Source: Desulfocurvibacter africanus subsp. africanus DSM 2603 (GTDB lineage Bacteria; Desulfobacterota; Desulfovibrionia; Desulfovibrionales; Desulfovibrionaceae). From it: a stretch of DNA of 64,000 bases. Below are positions 18,847 through 27,655 of the stretch, in pieces (position 1 is the stretch's first letter; each line of letters opens with the position of its first letter). A program made the position numbers and the translations under genes. The notes below the pieces were generated by a model that was not told the DNA's origin, made no database searches, and saw nothing but the letters and a program-made list of their open reading frames with translations. The stretch covers positions 62,001 to 126,000 of the forward strand of contig NZ_AULZ01000010.1 of assembly GCF_000422545.1 (NCBI RefSeq), written 5' to 3'.

Positions 18847-18935
18847 GGGGCTAGTGTACGCTCGATGACCTAGCTCAGGCAATCCTTCAGGCTCGTCGCG
18901 CTTGGACTACTGGTCATGTGAAAAAAAGAATTATA

Positions 18936-18947
18936 CTGTCATGACAG
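18936..18947. promoter_or_regulatory. palindrome CTGTCATGACAG in a divergent promoter region
   Basis: A perfect 12-bp palindrome directly after TTATA (18931-18935), 59 bases before the start of the large membrane protein and about 90 bases from cbiET. The place suits an operator overlapping a -10 element. The binding protein is unknown. Confidence 0.35.
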
Positions 18948-19005
18948 CATGTCGCGCTCGCCAAGCCGGAACGGCGATCGCGGGCATCGCGGAGGACATA
19001 TATTC

Positions 19006-22000
19006 ATGTTTGAGCGTCTATTCTTCGACCGTCGCGACCGCGACCTGTTGCGCGTGGTCAACGACGTGCTGGAGCTTCGGGATACGTTCGGGGCCAAGGG
19101 TCTTCTGGAACCCCACCTGCATCCGCACGGCATCAAGGACATGGCCTGGGACAAGGGTCTGCGCATCGCCTATGCCGTGGCGAAGCTGCTGGGCAGCCTG
19201 GAGACCGGCGAGGCCGCGGACCGCCTGACGGCGCTGCGCGCCCTGCGCGAGGAAGTGCTGACCACGGCTCAAGGCGTGCTGCGCAAGAATACGGCCCGCG
19301 TACTCCTGTCCATCATGAAGGATCTCGTGCGCGCCAGGGGCGACGAAATCCGGCAGCTCATGCTGGCCCGCGACTTTCGCGCCGCGGCCACGAGCAAGCC
19401 GCGTGTGGTGCGCGCCTTCCTGCGCCACTACCATCTGCTGGAGATGCCCGAGGAGTGGAACCAGCTGGCTTTCGACGACCACGTGCACGACGCCAACACC
19501 AAGGGCCGCAAATCGGCCACGCACCTGATCATGGACGCCTGGATCAAGGGCATCCGGCGGCTCATGGTCATCTACTACAACCACGTGCGGCCCGAGGTGG
19601 CGGCCGAGCTGCTGGAATCCGCCGCCATCATGGGCGTCAGCGTGCAGATAGGCCTCGAATACTCGGCGGTGCACCGGGGCCGTTACGCCAAGATAATCTG
19701 GGTGCCCAGCGGGCTGGACGAGCCCGGAGACTTCCAGGATTTCCTTACCAAGCCGGCCATGGCCGAACTCATGGCCCTGGGCCGCGAGGCTTCGGCCTGG
19801 CGGCGGCGATACGTGGACATGGTCTTCACGGAATTCAACGAGCAGCACCGCCCGGCCCTCAACGAAGCATACGACATGGAAATGCAGCCCCTGTTGCGCG
19901 AGGAATTCACGCGCTTCGTGGGCTCGGGACAGGCCTCGCTGCTGCACCTGGGCAAATTCATCCACGGCAAGCTCCTGCCGCACCTGCAGGCCCGCCTGGA
20001 ACGGCTGCGTGCCGCCCACGCGATCTCGCCGCAGGCCGAGCGGGCGCGCATAGAAAACCTGATCTGCGATATGAATTCCTTGGATGCCGAGGGCATCATC
20101 GACCATTTCCTGCGGCCCGAGGTCAATCCCGACCTGCCCGATCCCGAGATTCCAGCCTCCGGCGAGGAACGGCCGCTTCTGCTGACCCTCTCTCCTGCCG
20201 AGCTGATGGCCAAGCTGCGCGCCGTGCGTTCCGGCTATCAGGCCACCCTGACCCTGAGCGGCCTCAGCGTGGAAGACGTGCTGGAGATCCTCTACGACTG
20301 CCGAGGGGCCATCACCCACCTGGAAGTCTATAATCTCAAGGATCAGGCCGAAAACAGATCCGCCGACATCCGCGACATTCTGGCCCTGCAGGAGGCCTTC
20401 AACTCACGCAACGCCATCAAGCTCAAGCGCTTCATCGGCCACGTGCTGCAGAAGGTGCTCGAAGCAGGAGGGCCGGATGCCGAGTCTTGCGCCGGCAAAC
20501 TTACGGCCATGCTCTGCGATATCGCATCCCTGCGCGAGCTGTACAACCGCAAGCCCTTGGAAACGCGCATCGGTTCGGACTCCACGGGCCGCTCCTGCCG
20601 CAAACACGGCATGGGCCTGGTGGTCGGCCGGACCTTGCCGCCCAGAGCCAGGCGCGAGCTGACCCGCACGGGCCGCTGTATCCCCTTGCGCGCCGTGCAT
20701 TTCTCCCGCGTGGCCCGCATGCCCTCCGACGAGGGCGAGGGTAACGGCGGACCGTTGTCCCGCCTAGCGCGTCTGGCCCGGCGCGAGCCTCTGGCCACGC
20801 TCCTGGCTCGCCGCGAGCGGGAGCACGTGGTCCAGGGCTATCGTCCGGCCAACGGCGCATGCGGCGACATCTACACGCTGGGCGGCACGGCGGATGTCTG
20901 CGGCAACGGCTTTTGCCTGCGCAGCGGGCTGAGCCGTCCGCCCAAGCCCAGGCTCGGCCTGCGCTATCTGAACAGCGACTTCAAGAACGCGCTCAAGGTC
21001 CTGCTCGGGCTCATCCCGGCTTTCCTGACCTTCGCCTTGACCAAGGACTGGTGGCTGCTGGCTTATCTGGGCGCGTTCATCTGGTTCGGCATCACCGGCG
21101 TGCGCAATGTCATCCAGTCCGTACTGGGCGGGGGCGGCATCGGCCGTTCAAGCCTGTTGCGCTGGAAGGATTACGTAAGCTGGGACCGGCTGTGCGACTC
21201 GCTCCTGTACACGGGCTTCTCGGTGCCGCTGCTGGATTGGCTGGTCAAAACGGTTCTGTTGGACCACGGCTTCGGGGTCACGGTGAGCAGCGCGCCCCTG
21301 ACGCTCTATGCGGTCATGGCCCTGGCCAATGGCCTGTACATATCGAGCCATAACCTCTTGCGAGGGCTGCCCAAGGAGGCGGTCGTCGGCAACCTGTTCC
21401 GCTCGATCCTGTCCATCCCCCTGGCCGTGGCGTTCAACGCCCTAGCGGCGGGGCTGCTGGGCGCCTTCGGTGTCGCGGCCGTGGCGGATGTATTGCAGAA
21501 GTGGGCCGCGGTCATATCCAAGCTGGCCTCGGATTGCGTTGCCGGCGTCATCGAAGGCCTGGCCGACCGGGCGCACAACATCCGCATGCGCGATTGGGAT
21601 TATCGCGGCAAGCTGGAGCAGGTCTTCGGGGCCTGGGAGCAACTGGAGATGCTTTATCCGCAGCAGGACGCGGGCCAGATCCTGCAGTCCCCGTGCACCT
21701 GCATGCGCGAACTGGAGCGCGACGCCAGCGGGTTGGCCAGGGTCTATATCGTCAACGCCTTGGACCTGCTCTACTTCTGGATGTACCAGCCGCGCGCTCG
21801 CAGTGCGCTGGTGCGCTTCATGCGTCGCATGACTCGCGAGGAGCGCAAGGCCTTCCTGCTTTCCCAGTACGTGCTGTCCTGCAAACGCGAGATATGCCAG
21901 CTCTTTCTGGACGGCATCGTGGGCCAGAACTTCGCCAAGCCCATGGCCTTCTACTTGGGGCACGGCGAAACCTATCTCGATGCCGTGCAGCGCCTGGCCG

Positions 22001-22098
22001 TGCGCCTGGGTGCGGCCGGCAACGGCCACGCCTTGGTAGACCCCCGCTGCCCCTTGCCGCAGCAGGCCAAGGCCATGCAGGAGATCATGCCGAACTAA
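19006..22098 (+). CDS. large membrane protein of unknown function (1030 residues)
   Basis: ATG at 19006 with GGAGG ten bases upstream. Residues 1-640 look soluble, with an early His-rich LEPHLHPHGIKD, an α/β-like stretch (RRLMVIYYNHVRPEVAAELLES) and many Arg/Glu-rich helices. Residues 540-650 hold Cys pairs (GRSCRKHG; GACGDIYTLGG; VCGNGFCLRSG). Hydrophobic segments at about 658-705, 731-752, 762-782 and 795-832 would span the membrane, and a soluble tail of about 200 residues follows. No family is recognised with confidence; the HPH motif alone does not make it a PHP hydrolase. It is single, with no obvious partner. Confidence 0.85.
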   Translation: MFERLFFDRRDRDLLRVVNDVLELRDTFGAKGLLEPHLHPHGIKDMAWDKGLRIAYAVAKLLGSLETGEAADRLTALRALREEVLTTAQGVLRKNTARVLLSIMKDLVRARGDEIRQLMLARDFRAAATSKPRVVRAFLRHYHLLEMPEEWNQLAFDDHVHDANTKGRKSATHLIMDAWIKGIRRLMVIYYNHVRPEVAAELLESAAIMGVSVQIGLEYSAVHRGRYAKIIWVPSGLDEPGDFQDFLTKPAMAELMALGREASAWRRRYVDMVFTEFNEQHRPALNEAYDMEMQPLLREEFTRFVGSGQASLLHLGKFIHGKLLPHLQARLERLRAAHAISPQAERARIENLICDMNSLDAEGIIDHFLRPEVNPDLPDPEIPASGEERPLLLTLSPAELMAKLRAVRSGYQATLTLSGLSVEDVLEILYDCRGAITHLEVYNLKDQAENRSADIRDILALQEAFNSRNAIKLKRFIGHVLQKVLEAGGPDAESCAGKLTAMLCDIASLRELYNRKPLETRIGSDSTGRSCRKHGMGLVVGRTLPPRARRELTRTGRCIPLRAVHFSRVARMPSDEGEGNGGPLSRLARLARREPLATLLARREREHVVQGYRPANGACGDIYTLGGTADVCGNGFCLRSGLSRPPKPRLGLRYLNSDFKNALKVLLGLIPAFLTFALTKDWWLLAYLGAFIWFGITGVRNVIQSVLGGGGIGRSSLLRWKDYVSWDRLCDSLLYTGFSVPLLDWLVKTVLLDHGFGVTVSSAPLTLYAVMALANGLYISSHNLLRGLPKEAVVGNLFRSILSIPLAVAFNALAAGLLGAFGVAAVADVLQKWAAVISKLASDCVAGVIEGLADRAHNIRMRDWDYRGKLEQVFGAWEQLEMLYPQQDAGQILQSPCTCMRELERDASGLARVYIVNALDLLYFWMYQPRARSALVRFMRRMTREERKAFLLSQYVLSCKREICQLFLDGIVGQNFAKPMAFYLGHGETYLDAVQRLAVRLGAAGNGHALVDPRCPLPQQAKAMQEIMPN

Positions 22099-22099
22099 C

Positions 22100-22227
22100 T
22101 AGAGCAGATTGCTTTTAAGACGCCCGCTCCGGCGTTGACGGCGCAAGTGAATTGCGCCTACGCCTGCGCGGCGGCAAGCCATGCCGACGCATGGCTTGCA
22201 GAGCATTTTCAAAAGCAAAATGCTCTA
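22100..22227. repeat. 128-bp palindromic element with terminal inverted repeats (MITE/REP-like)
   Basis: The left end TAGAGCAGATTGCTTTTAAG (22100-22119) matches the inverted right end (22208-22227, reading TAGAGCATTTTGCTTTTGAA from the far side) at about 16 of 18 central positions. Inside are two perfect hairpins: GGCGCAA/TTGCGCC (22140-22146 / 22152-22158) and GCAAGCCATGC/GCATGGCTTGC (22174-22184 / 22189-22199). The right end alone also folds (22201-22226). It directly follows the stop of the large membrane protein. The rest of the 432-base gap, to 22530, holds no gene that I can support. Confidence 0.6.
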
Positions 22228-22530
22228 AAGAAGGTCGCTGTCCTTCTCTGGCTCAAGCTGCCACGCCTTGTGTGCCGGGATCTGGTGAAGGAGTCATAGC
22301 TCCTGTCTTTTTGATCTACTGCTCTGTGGACGTGCGCAGTTACGAAAAGGCCTTGGCAGCCATGGAACCCTCCGATAGTCATTCGCAATGCTGTGTTTGA
22401 ATTATACCGGCGCTTGCAGTTGACTACCTTAGCGCAAGAGGGGTTTCCTCCTCCGAGCCTCCCCCCTTCCCAGAAGCATTTTGGTTTCAGGAAGAGAAAT
22501 CCAAGCCATTGCGATCAGGAGCATTTTGCC

Positions 22531-23679
22531 ATGAGTTCGTCCGGCGTCACGCTGTGCACGTACACGTATAACGACGCGGCCTTCGTGCGCGAGTTGCTGG
22601 CGGGTGTAGGAGCCTGGAACGTGCGGCCGGACGCCGTCGTGGTGGTCGACGACGGATCGGCCAGCCCCTTCGAGCCGGGCGAAAGCCCTATTCCCTTGCG
22701 CGTGATCCGCCTCGATCCCAACTGCGGCATAACCGAGGCCAAACGCACGGGCCTGAGCGCGCCGGAAACCGAATACATCTTCTCCATGGACGCTGACGTG
22801 CGCGTCAGCCCGAACTACCTGGAAACCTGCCTGCGCAACATCCACCGGCCCGGCGTGGGGCTCACGGCCGGCGCGGTACGCCATGCTGCGGGCAACGATC
22901 TCGTTTCGCGCTACCTGCAAACTTTCGGCGACAACCACAACCTTACGGCTAACGGCCCTATGGACTTCATCCCCGGCAACGCCTTCCTGCTCGCCAGCGC
23001 CACCTGGAAGGCAGTGGGCGGTTTCGGCGATTATCAGGAATCCGTCTGTGAGGACCATCAGCTGTGCAAGCGCATCCGTGCCCATGGACAGACGCTGTGG
23101 TCCGACTGCACGATCAGCGCATGGCAGACGCGGCGCATCAGCCGCCACGCCCACTGCATGCGCGTCTGGAAATGGCTGCACCGGTCGCATAAGGCCCAGC
23201 TGGCGACCTTTCCGGGTGATAGAGGCGCGGTCGTCTACCTACATGAAATACTGCTTAAGCCGCTTGTGGAACGCGTCGAGGAGGCCTTGCGGCTCAACGA
23301 ATCCCTGTTCATCTACCTTGAACTGCTCTACCTCTCCTTTACCGTGCTGGACATGCTCGACTTCGCCAGAATCAAGGGCCTTGTCACGCCGGAACTCGCC
23401 GCCGGGTTCCCCTTCGAGCTGCGCAGAAGGCTTGTTGCCTACCGTCGACTGGGCCTGCTGTGGGAGGAGGATCTGCGCCGCGCGGGCAAATCCCTACACG
23501 GCTGCGAGGCCGTGGAGCCGGAGACGGAGCAATGGAGCGAATTCTTCGCCCTGCACGATTCCCTGGAGCAGAGCGGATTCTTGGCCTGGCTCAATGGCCA
23601 AGGCGTGCTGAACATCCTCGCCGACGAGAGCAAGACCGAATACGCCTTCTCATCCTACTCCCAGGCATCCTTCACGTAG
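22531..23679 (+). CDS. family 2 glycosyltransferase
   Basis: 382 residues. It has the GT-A start VTLCTYTYNDAAFVRELL, a nucleotide-binding VVVVDDGSASPF and the metal-binding DxD motif in FSMDADVRV, then GFGDYQESVCEDHQLCKRI, the acceptor-side ED motif of family 2. A C-terminal helical part of about 150 residues is not recognised. It probably transfers a sugar to a surface glycan or protein. ATG at 22531 with AGGAG upstream is chosen over an in-frame start 46 codons earlier that lies in a non-coding-looking stretch. Confidence 0.85.
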   Translation: MSSSGVTLCTYTYNDAAFVRELLAGVGAWNVRPDAVVVVDDGSASPFEPGESPIPLRVIRLDPNCGITEAKRTGLSAPETEYIFSMDADVRVSPNYLETCLRNIHRPGVGLTAGAVRHAAGNDLVSRYLQTFGDNHNLTANGPMDFIPGNAFLLASATWKAVGGFGDYQESVCEDHQLCKRIRAHGQTLWSDCTISAWQTRRISRHAHCMRVWKWLHRSHKAQLATFPGDRGAVVYLHEILLKPLVERVEEALRLNESLFIYLELLYLSFTVLDMLDFARIKGLVTPELAAGFPFELRRRLVAYRRLGLLWEEDLRRAGKSLHGCEAVEPETEQWSEFFALHDSLEQSGFLAWLNGQGVLNILADESKTEYAFSSYSQASFT

Positions 23680-23723
23680 CAGCCTGCCAGGGATTGCCGC
23701 CTTGGCAGCAAGCGTCCCTCATG

Positions 23724-23756
23724 AAAAAACGCCGGTGCGGCTATGCCGCTCCGGCG
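23724..23756 (-). terminator. intrinsic terminator after pstA
   Basis: On the minus strand CGCCGGAGCGGC pairs with GCCGCACCGGCG (one A/A mismatch, loop ATA), followed by TTTTTT. It lies 24 bases past the pstA stop. Confidence 0.85.
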
Positions 23757-23779
23757 CCAGAAAGCGTGCGTGACGTTGT

Positions 23780-24946
23780 CTACCACTTCCGCTCGTACTT
23801 GTTGCGCATATAGATGGCCAGGGCGTTCATGGACAGCAGCACCGCCAGCAGGACCACGATGGCCGCGGCCGTGCGCTCGGTGAAGGCGCGCTGGGAGTCC
23901 GTGGACCAGGTATATATCTGGGCCGGCAGGGCCGTGGCCGCTTCCGTGACACCGTGCGGCGCGTCCGGGATGTAGGCCATCATGCCGATGATGAGCAGGG
24001 GCGCGCTCTCGCCGATGGCGCGGGCCAGACCGATGATGGTGCCCGTCAAAACACCGGGCAACGCCAGGGGCAGCGTGTGGTGCCAAACCACCTGCCAGGG
24101 CGTGGCGCCGATGCCGTAGGCCGCCTCGCGGATGGAACCGGGCACCGAGCGCAGGGCGGCGCGGGTGGAAATGATGATGACCGGCATGGTCATGAGCGCC
24201 AGAGTCAGGCCGCCCACTAATGCCGACGAACGCGGCACGTGGAAGAAATTGATGAAGATGGCCAGGCCAAGCAGGCCGTACAGGATGGAGGGGATGGCCG
24301 CCAGGTTGTTGATGTTGACTTCGACGATCTGGGTCAGCCGGTTGTCCGGGGCGAACTCCTCCAGGTACACAGCCGTGAGCACGCCCACGGGGAAGCTGAA
24401 GGCGAGGGTCAGCAGGAGCACGTAGGCCGAGCCGACCAGTGCGGCCCAGACGCCGGCCATTTCCGGGAGCTTGGAGTCGCCGTTGACGAAGAAGCCGGTG
24501 TTGAAGGCCATCTTTACGCGGCCTTCGTCCTGGAGGCGCTGCACGGTTTCGCGCTCATCCTCGCGCAGCCGGTTGGGCTTGCCTTTGAGGTACTGGTCCA
24601 CCTCGGCGACGGCCAACACCCACTCATCGCGCGTCACCCCCAGGAGCGCGGGATCAGCCTGCATGCGCATGGGAATAATGCGTAGGAATCCACGGCTGAC
24701 CAGGCGCTCCATCTCTTCGTCCACGGCCAGTTGGCCAATCTCCATGCTCTCCTCGCTGTAGGAGACCTCCACGAGAAGCTCGGCCTGCGTAAAGGCGGGA
24801 TAACCCGTGCGAATCATGTCGTACAGGAAGAAGATCAGGAAGCTGATGGCGACCAGGATCGCCAAGCGTGAATAGAGCTTGAAGCGCTTTTCCGCCCGGC
24901 GGCGTGAACCAAGGCGTTTTTTGGCTGTCTCGGTGATGATGCTCAT
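23780..24946 (-). CDS. pstA: phosphate ABC transporter permease PstA
   Basis: 388 residues. The first membrane segment (about residues 28-48) is followed by an extra-long outer loop of about 110 residues (to about 160). The usual five-segment permease core then follows, with the EAA loop SIREAAYGIGATPWQVVWHHTLPLALPGVLTGTIIG. It forms the inner-membrane channel with PstC. ATG at 24946 has GGAGAAG upstream, 11 bases after pstC. The terminator right after it shows that pstB is not part of this transcript here. Confidence 0.93.
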   Translation of the reverse strand: MSIITETAKKRLGSRRRAEKRFKLYSRLAILVAISFLIFFLYDMIRTGYPAFTQAELLVEVSYSEESMEIGQLAVDEEMERLVSRGFLRIIPMRMQADPALLGVTRDEWVLAVAEVDQYLKGKPNRLREDERETVQRLQDEGRVKMAFNTGFFVNGDSKLPEMAGVWAALVGSAYVLLLTLAFSFPVGVLTAVYLEEFAPDNRLTQIVEVNINNLAAIPSILYGLLGLAIFINFFHVPRSSALVGGLTLALMTMPVIIISTRAALRSVPGSIREAAYGIGATPWQVVWHHTLPLALPGVLTGTIIGLARAIGESAPLLIIGMMAYIPDAPHGVTEAATALPAQIYTWSTDSQRAFTERTAAAIVVLLAVLLSMNALAIYMRNKYERKW

Positions 24947-24957
24947 GGCTTCTCCGG

Positions 24958-26202
24958 TTACTCGTACTTCTGCCGGAACCTGCGGATGATGTAGGCCGAG
25001 ATCACGTTCAGGATGAGCGTGAACACGAGCAGCACCAAGCCCAGGCCGAAGGCGGACAGGGTTTCGAGGCTGTCGAAGGCCTGATCGCCCACCAACGCGT
25101 CGACGATGCGCACGGTGACGGTGGTCACGCCCTCCAGGGGATTCCAGGTCAGGTTCGGCCGCAGGCCAGCGGCCATGACCACGATCATTGTCTCGCCTAC
25201 GGCGCGCGAGAAGGCCAGCAGGACGGCCGCCACGATGCCGGGCAAGGCTGCGGGCAGCAGCACGCGGCGGATGGTCTCGGACGTGGTGGCGCCCAGGGCG
25301 TAGGAGCCTTCGCGCATGGACATGGGCACGGCGTTGAGGACGTCGTCCGACAGCGAGGAGACGAAGGGGATGATCATGACGCCCATGACCAGACCGGGCG
25401 ACAGGGCGTTGGTGTAGTCGGCGCGCACACCGAGCGCCTGCGCCGTGTTGACCACCCAGGGGCTCACGGTAATGGCCGCGAAGAAGCCGTAGACCACCGA
25501 GGGAATGCCGGCCAGGATCTCCAGGGCCGGCTTGAAGATGCGGCGCATGGGCAGGGAGGCGTACTCCGAGAGGAATATGGCCGCGAACAAGCCGATGGGC
25601 ACGGCCACCAGAAGCGAGATGGCCGTGATGAGGAACGTACCGGCGAACAGCGGCACCGAGCCGAACAGGGGCTTGGCCACGCCCTCGGTTTCGCGCCCGG
25701 CCGCGCCCAGAAACGCCGTGCCCGGACTCCACGCCGTGCCGGTGAGGAACTCCCACAGACTGACCTGACTGAAGAATTGCAGGGCCTCGAAGAGCACCGA
25801 AGAGACAATGCCCACGGTGATGAGAATGGACAGGACCGAAGACATGCGCAGCGTCCAGTGGATAACCCCTTCCACGGAATTGCGCGCGCGCAGCTCGGGA
25901 TTTACGGAACGATGCGCGTACACCAGGCCGGCCAGCCCCAGGCCCATGGCCAGGGCCATGAGCACCCAGTCCGGCGCCGGACGCAGGCCGGCCAGGCGCA
26001 GGATCCATGAAGCCACAGCGAGCAGCAGCGGCGGCAGGAAAGCCCACAGGAAGCCGTACCAGCCGTAATACCAGCTCGGAGAATGGAACTTGGCCCCGCC
26101 GAAGCGCTCGGGCCTGGCCTTGGCCCGGCAAAGCGCGTAGCTGCCCGCTCCGAGCGGAGCCATGCCCAGCACCAGGAGTTGCGCGATTTGGCTGAAATTC
26201 AA
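24958..26202 (-). CDS. pstC: phosphate ABC transporter permease PstC
   Basis: 414 residues from a TTG at 26202 preceded by AGAGGTGA; no ATG fits better. The N-terminus is longer than in enteric PstC, with two or three additional hydrophobic segments before the permease core. The EAA loop reads SMREGSYALGATTSETIRRVLLPAALPGIVAA. It pairs with PstA to move phosphate from PstS inward. A hairpin region separates it from pstS (26351-26417), which probably keeps permease levels below those of the binding protein. Confidence 0.93.
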   Translation of the reverse strand: MNFSQIAQLLVLGMAPLGAGSYALCRAKARPERFGGAKFHSPSWYYGWYGFLWAFLPPLLLAVASWILRLAGLRPAPDWVLMALAMGLGLAGLVYAHRSVNPELRARNSVEGVIHWTLRMSSVLSILITVGIVSSVLFEALQFFSQVSLWEFLTGTAWSPGTAFLGAAGRETEGVAKPLFGSVPLFAGTFLITAISLLVAVPIGLFAAIFLSEYASLPMRRIFKPALEILAGIPSVVYGFFAAITVSPWVVNTAQALGVRADYTNALSPGLVMGVMIIPFVSSLSDDVLNAVPMSMREGSYALGATTSETIRRVLLPAALPGIVAAVLLAFSRAVGETMIVVMAAGLRPNLTWNPLEGVTTVTVRIVDALVGDQAFDSLETLSAFGLGLVLLVFTLILNVISAYIIRRFRQKYE

Positions 26203-26350
26203 GCAGTCACCTCTTTTGTCCGCCTCATTGCCTGCACGGGATGGATAAATGCCCGGTAAAAAAAGGGCCGCCTGGACGGGTAATACCACCCTATGCAGAC
26301 ATCGCCGGCCATCCGCGAGCAATTAACAAGCCTTGTACCATCATTGCGAA

Positions 26351-26417
26351 GTTGGAAAAGCCCGCCGCGGGCTTTTCCAACAATCTGTCATAAGGCCGGT
26401 CCCAGGCGGGACCGGCC
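26351..26417 (-). terminator. two hairpins between pstS and pstC (partial terminator)
   Basis: GGCCGGTCCC (26394-26403) pairs with GGGACCGGCC (26408-26417). After it on the minus strand is a perfect 15-bp inverted repeat (26351-26365 / 26367-26381) with AAAAGCCCGC...GCGGGCTTTT at its core. They follow the pstS stop by 24 bases. Such structures usually protect the upstream message and limit read-through. Confidence 0.7.
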
Positions 26418-26440
26418 CTCGTCTATGCTTAGTCTCTTTA

Positions 26441-27463
26441 CTACTTCAGGTCGCCCTGCTTCAGCGGAACCAGTCCGACAACCTGCTTCTGGGCCTTCTT
26501 GCGCATGTCGTCGGGAAGCGGGATCAGGCCGATGCGCTTGAGCAGCCCCTTGGGTCCGATCATCTTCTCGCTCATGAACAGGTCGGCGTACTCCTTGATG
26601 CCAGGCACCTTACCGATATGGGCCTTCTTGATGTAGAAGTACAGGCTGCGGGAGATGGGATACTTGCCGGATGAAATGGCCTCGGGCTTGGGCTCGACAC
26701 CGTTGATCGAGGCGCCCTGGATGCGGTCCTGGTTCTCCTCCAGGAAGCTGTAGCCAAAGATGCCGAAGGCGTTCTTGTCCTGGGCCAGGCGCTGCACGAT
26801 GAGGTTGTCGTTCTCGCCGGCATCGATGTACACGCCGTCCTGGCGGATCTTGGTGTACTTGCCGCCGTAACCATCCTTGAGGCCGCCCTTGGTGGAGGTA
26901 TGCTCCATGACGAGCTCCTCGAAGGCGTCACGCGTGCCGGAGCTGGTCGGGGGACCATAAACAACGATGGGGCGTGCGGGCAGCTTGGAATTGATCTGGT
27001 TCCAGTTCTTGTAGGGGTTGGGAACCAGCTTGCCGTTCTGGGGCACCTCGGCGGCAACGGCCAGGGTGAGCTCCTCGAGAGTCAGGTTCATGGCCTGGTT
27101 GGACTTGTTCTGGGCAAAGGCGATGCCGTCGAAGCCGATGATAGCCTCCACGATGTCGCCCACGCCGTTCTGCTGGGCGCGCTCGAACTCGCTGCCCTTC
27201 ATGCGGCGGGAGGCGTTGGTGATGTCCGGGGTGTTGTCGCCCATGCCCTCGGTGAACAGCTTGAAGCCGCCGCCGGAGCCAGTGGACTCGATGACCGGAG
27301 TCTTGAACTTGGTGGTGGAGCCGAATTCCTCGGTCACGTAGCTGGCGAAGGGATAGACCGTGCTCGAACCTACGATCCGGATCTGGTCGCGGGCCTGGGC
27401 CACGCCGGCGCCCATGGCCAGCATGCTCAGCGCGACAAGGCCGGTGGCAAGAAGCTTACGCAT
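26441..27463 (-). CDS. pstS: phosphate-binding protein PstS
   Basis: 340 residues with a classical signal peptide (MRKLLATGLVALSMLAMGAGVAQA). Phosphate-site loops are visible: IVGSSTVYPFA, STGSGGGF and PPTSSGTRDAFEE. It is periplasmic and captures phosphate for PstCA. First gene of the operon; a Pho-box-like repeat lies upstream. Confidence 0.96.
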   Translation of the reverse strand: MRKLLATGLVALSMLAMGAGVAQARDQIRIVGSSTVYPFASYVTEEFGSTTKFKTPVIESTGSGGGFKLFTEGMGDNTPDITNASRRMKGSEFERAQQNGVGDIVEAIIGFDGIAFAQNKSNQAMNLTLEELTLAVAAEVPQNGKLVPNPYKNWNQINSKLPARPIVVYGPPTSSGTRDAFEELVMEHTSTKGGLKDGYGGKYTKIRQDGVYIDAGENDNLIVQRLAQDKNAFGIFGYSFLEENQDRIQGASINGVEPKPEAISSGKYPISRSLYFYIKKAHIGKVPGIKEYADLFMSEKMIGPKGLLKRIGLIPLPDDMRKKAQKQVVGLVPLKQGDLK

Positions 27464-27527
27464 TGGTTCCTCCTCACAAATTGTGTGTGCGATTTATCGT
27501 CGAGGCAGGATACCTGTAGGACGCTCG

Positions 27528-27567
27528 TGTTACAGTCATTCGCGTCACAGGTTACATTTCCGTGACG
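27528..27567 (-). promoter_or_regulatory. candidate Pho box upstream of pstS
   Basis: On the minus strand GTCAC (27562-27566), GTAAC (27551-27555) and GTAAC (27529-27533) lie at 11- and 22-bp spacing, the periodicity of PhoB direct repeats. They sit 65-105 bases before the pstS start. The repeat in the register between the last two is missing. Confidence 0.5.
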
Positions 27568-27655
27568 CTCGGTCGATCTTGCAATGATTAATGCGATACC
27601 GGGCCTCGTAACCTGGCGGCAACTCCCGGGCTAGGCTTCTTGGTTCCTTGCGTTC

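Noticed and set aside
19051-19150. HLHPHG in the large membrane protein as a PHP-type metallohydrolase motif
   Set aside because: The other PHP metal-binding motifs are not found in order.
26351-26381. hairpin between pstS and pstC read as the end of a monocistronic pstS
   Set aside because: pstC follows on the same strand with a good ribosome site and pst genes are normally co-transcribed; partial termination is more likely.
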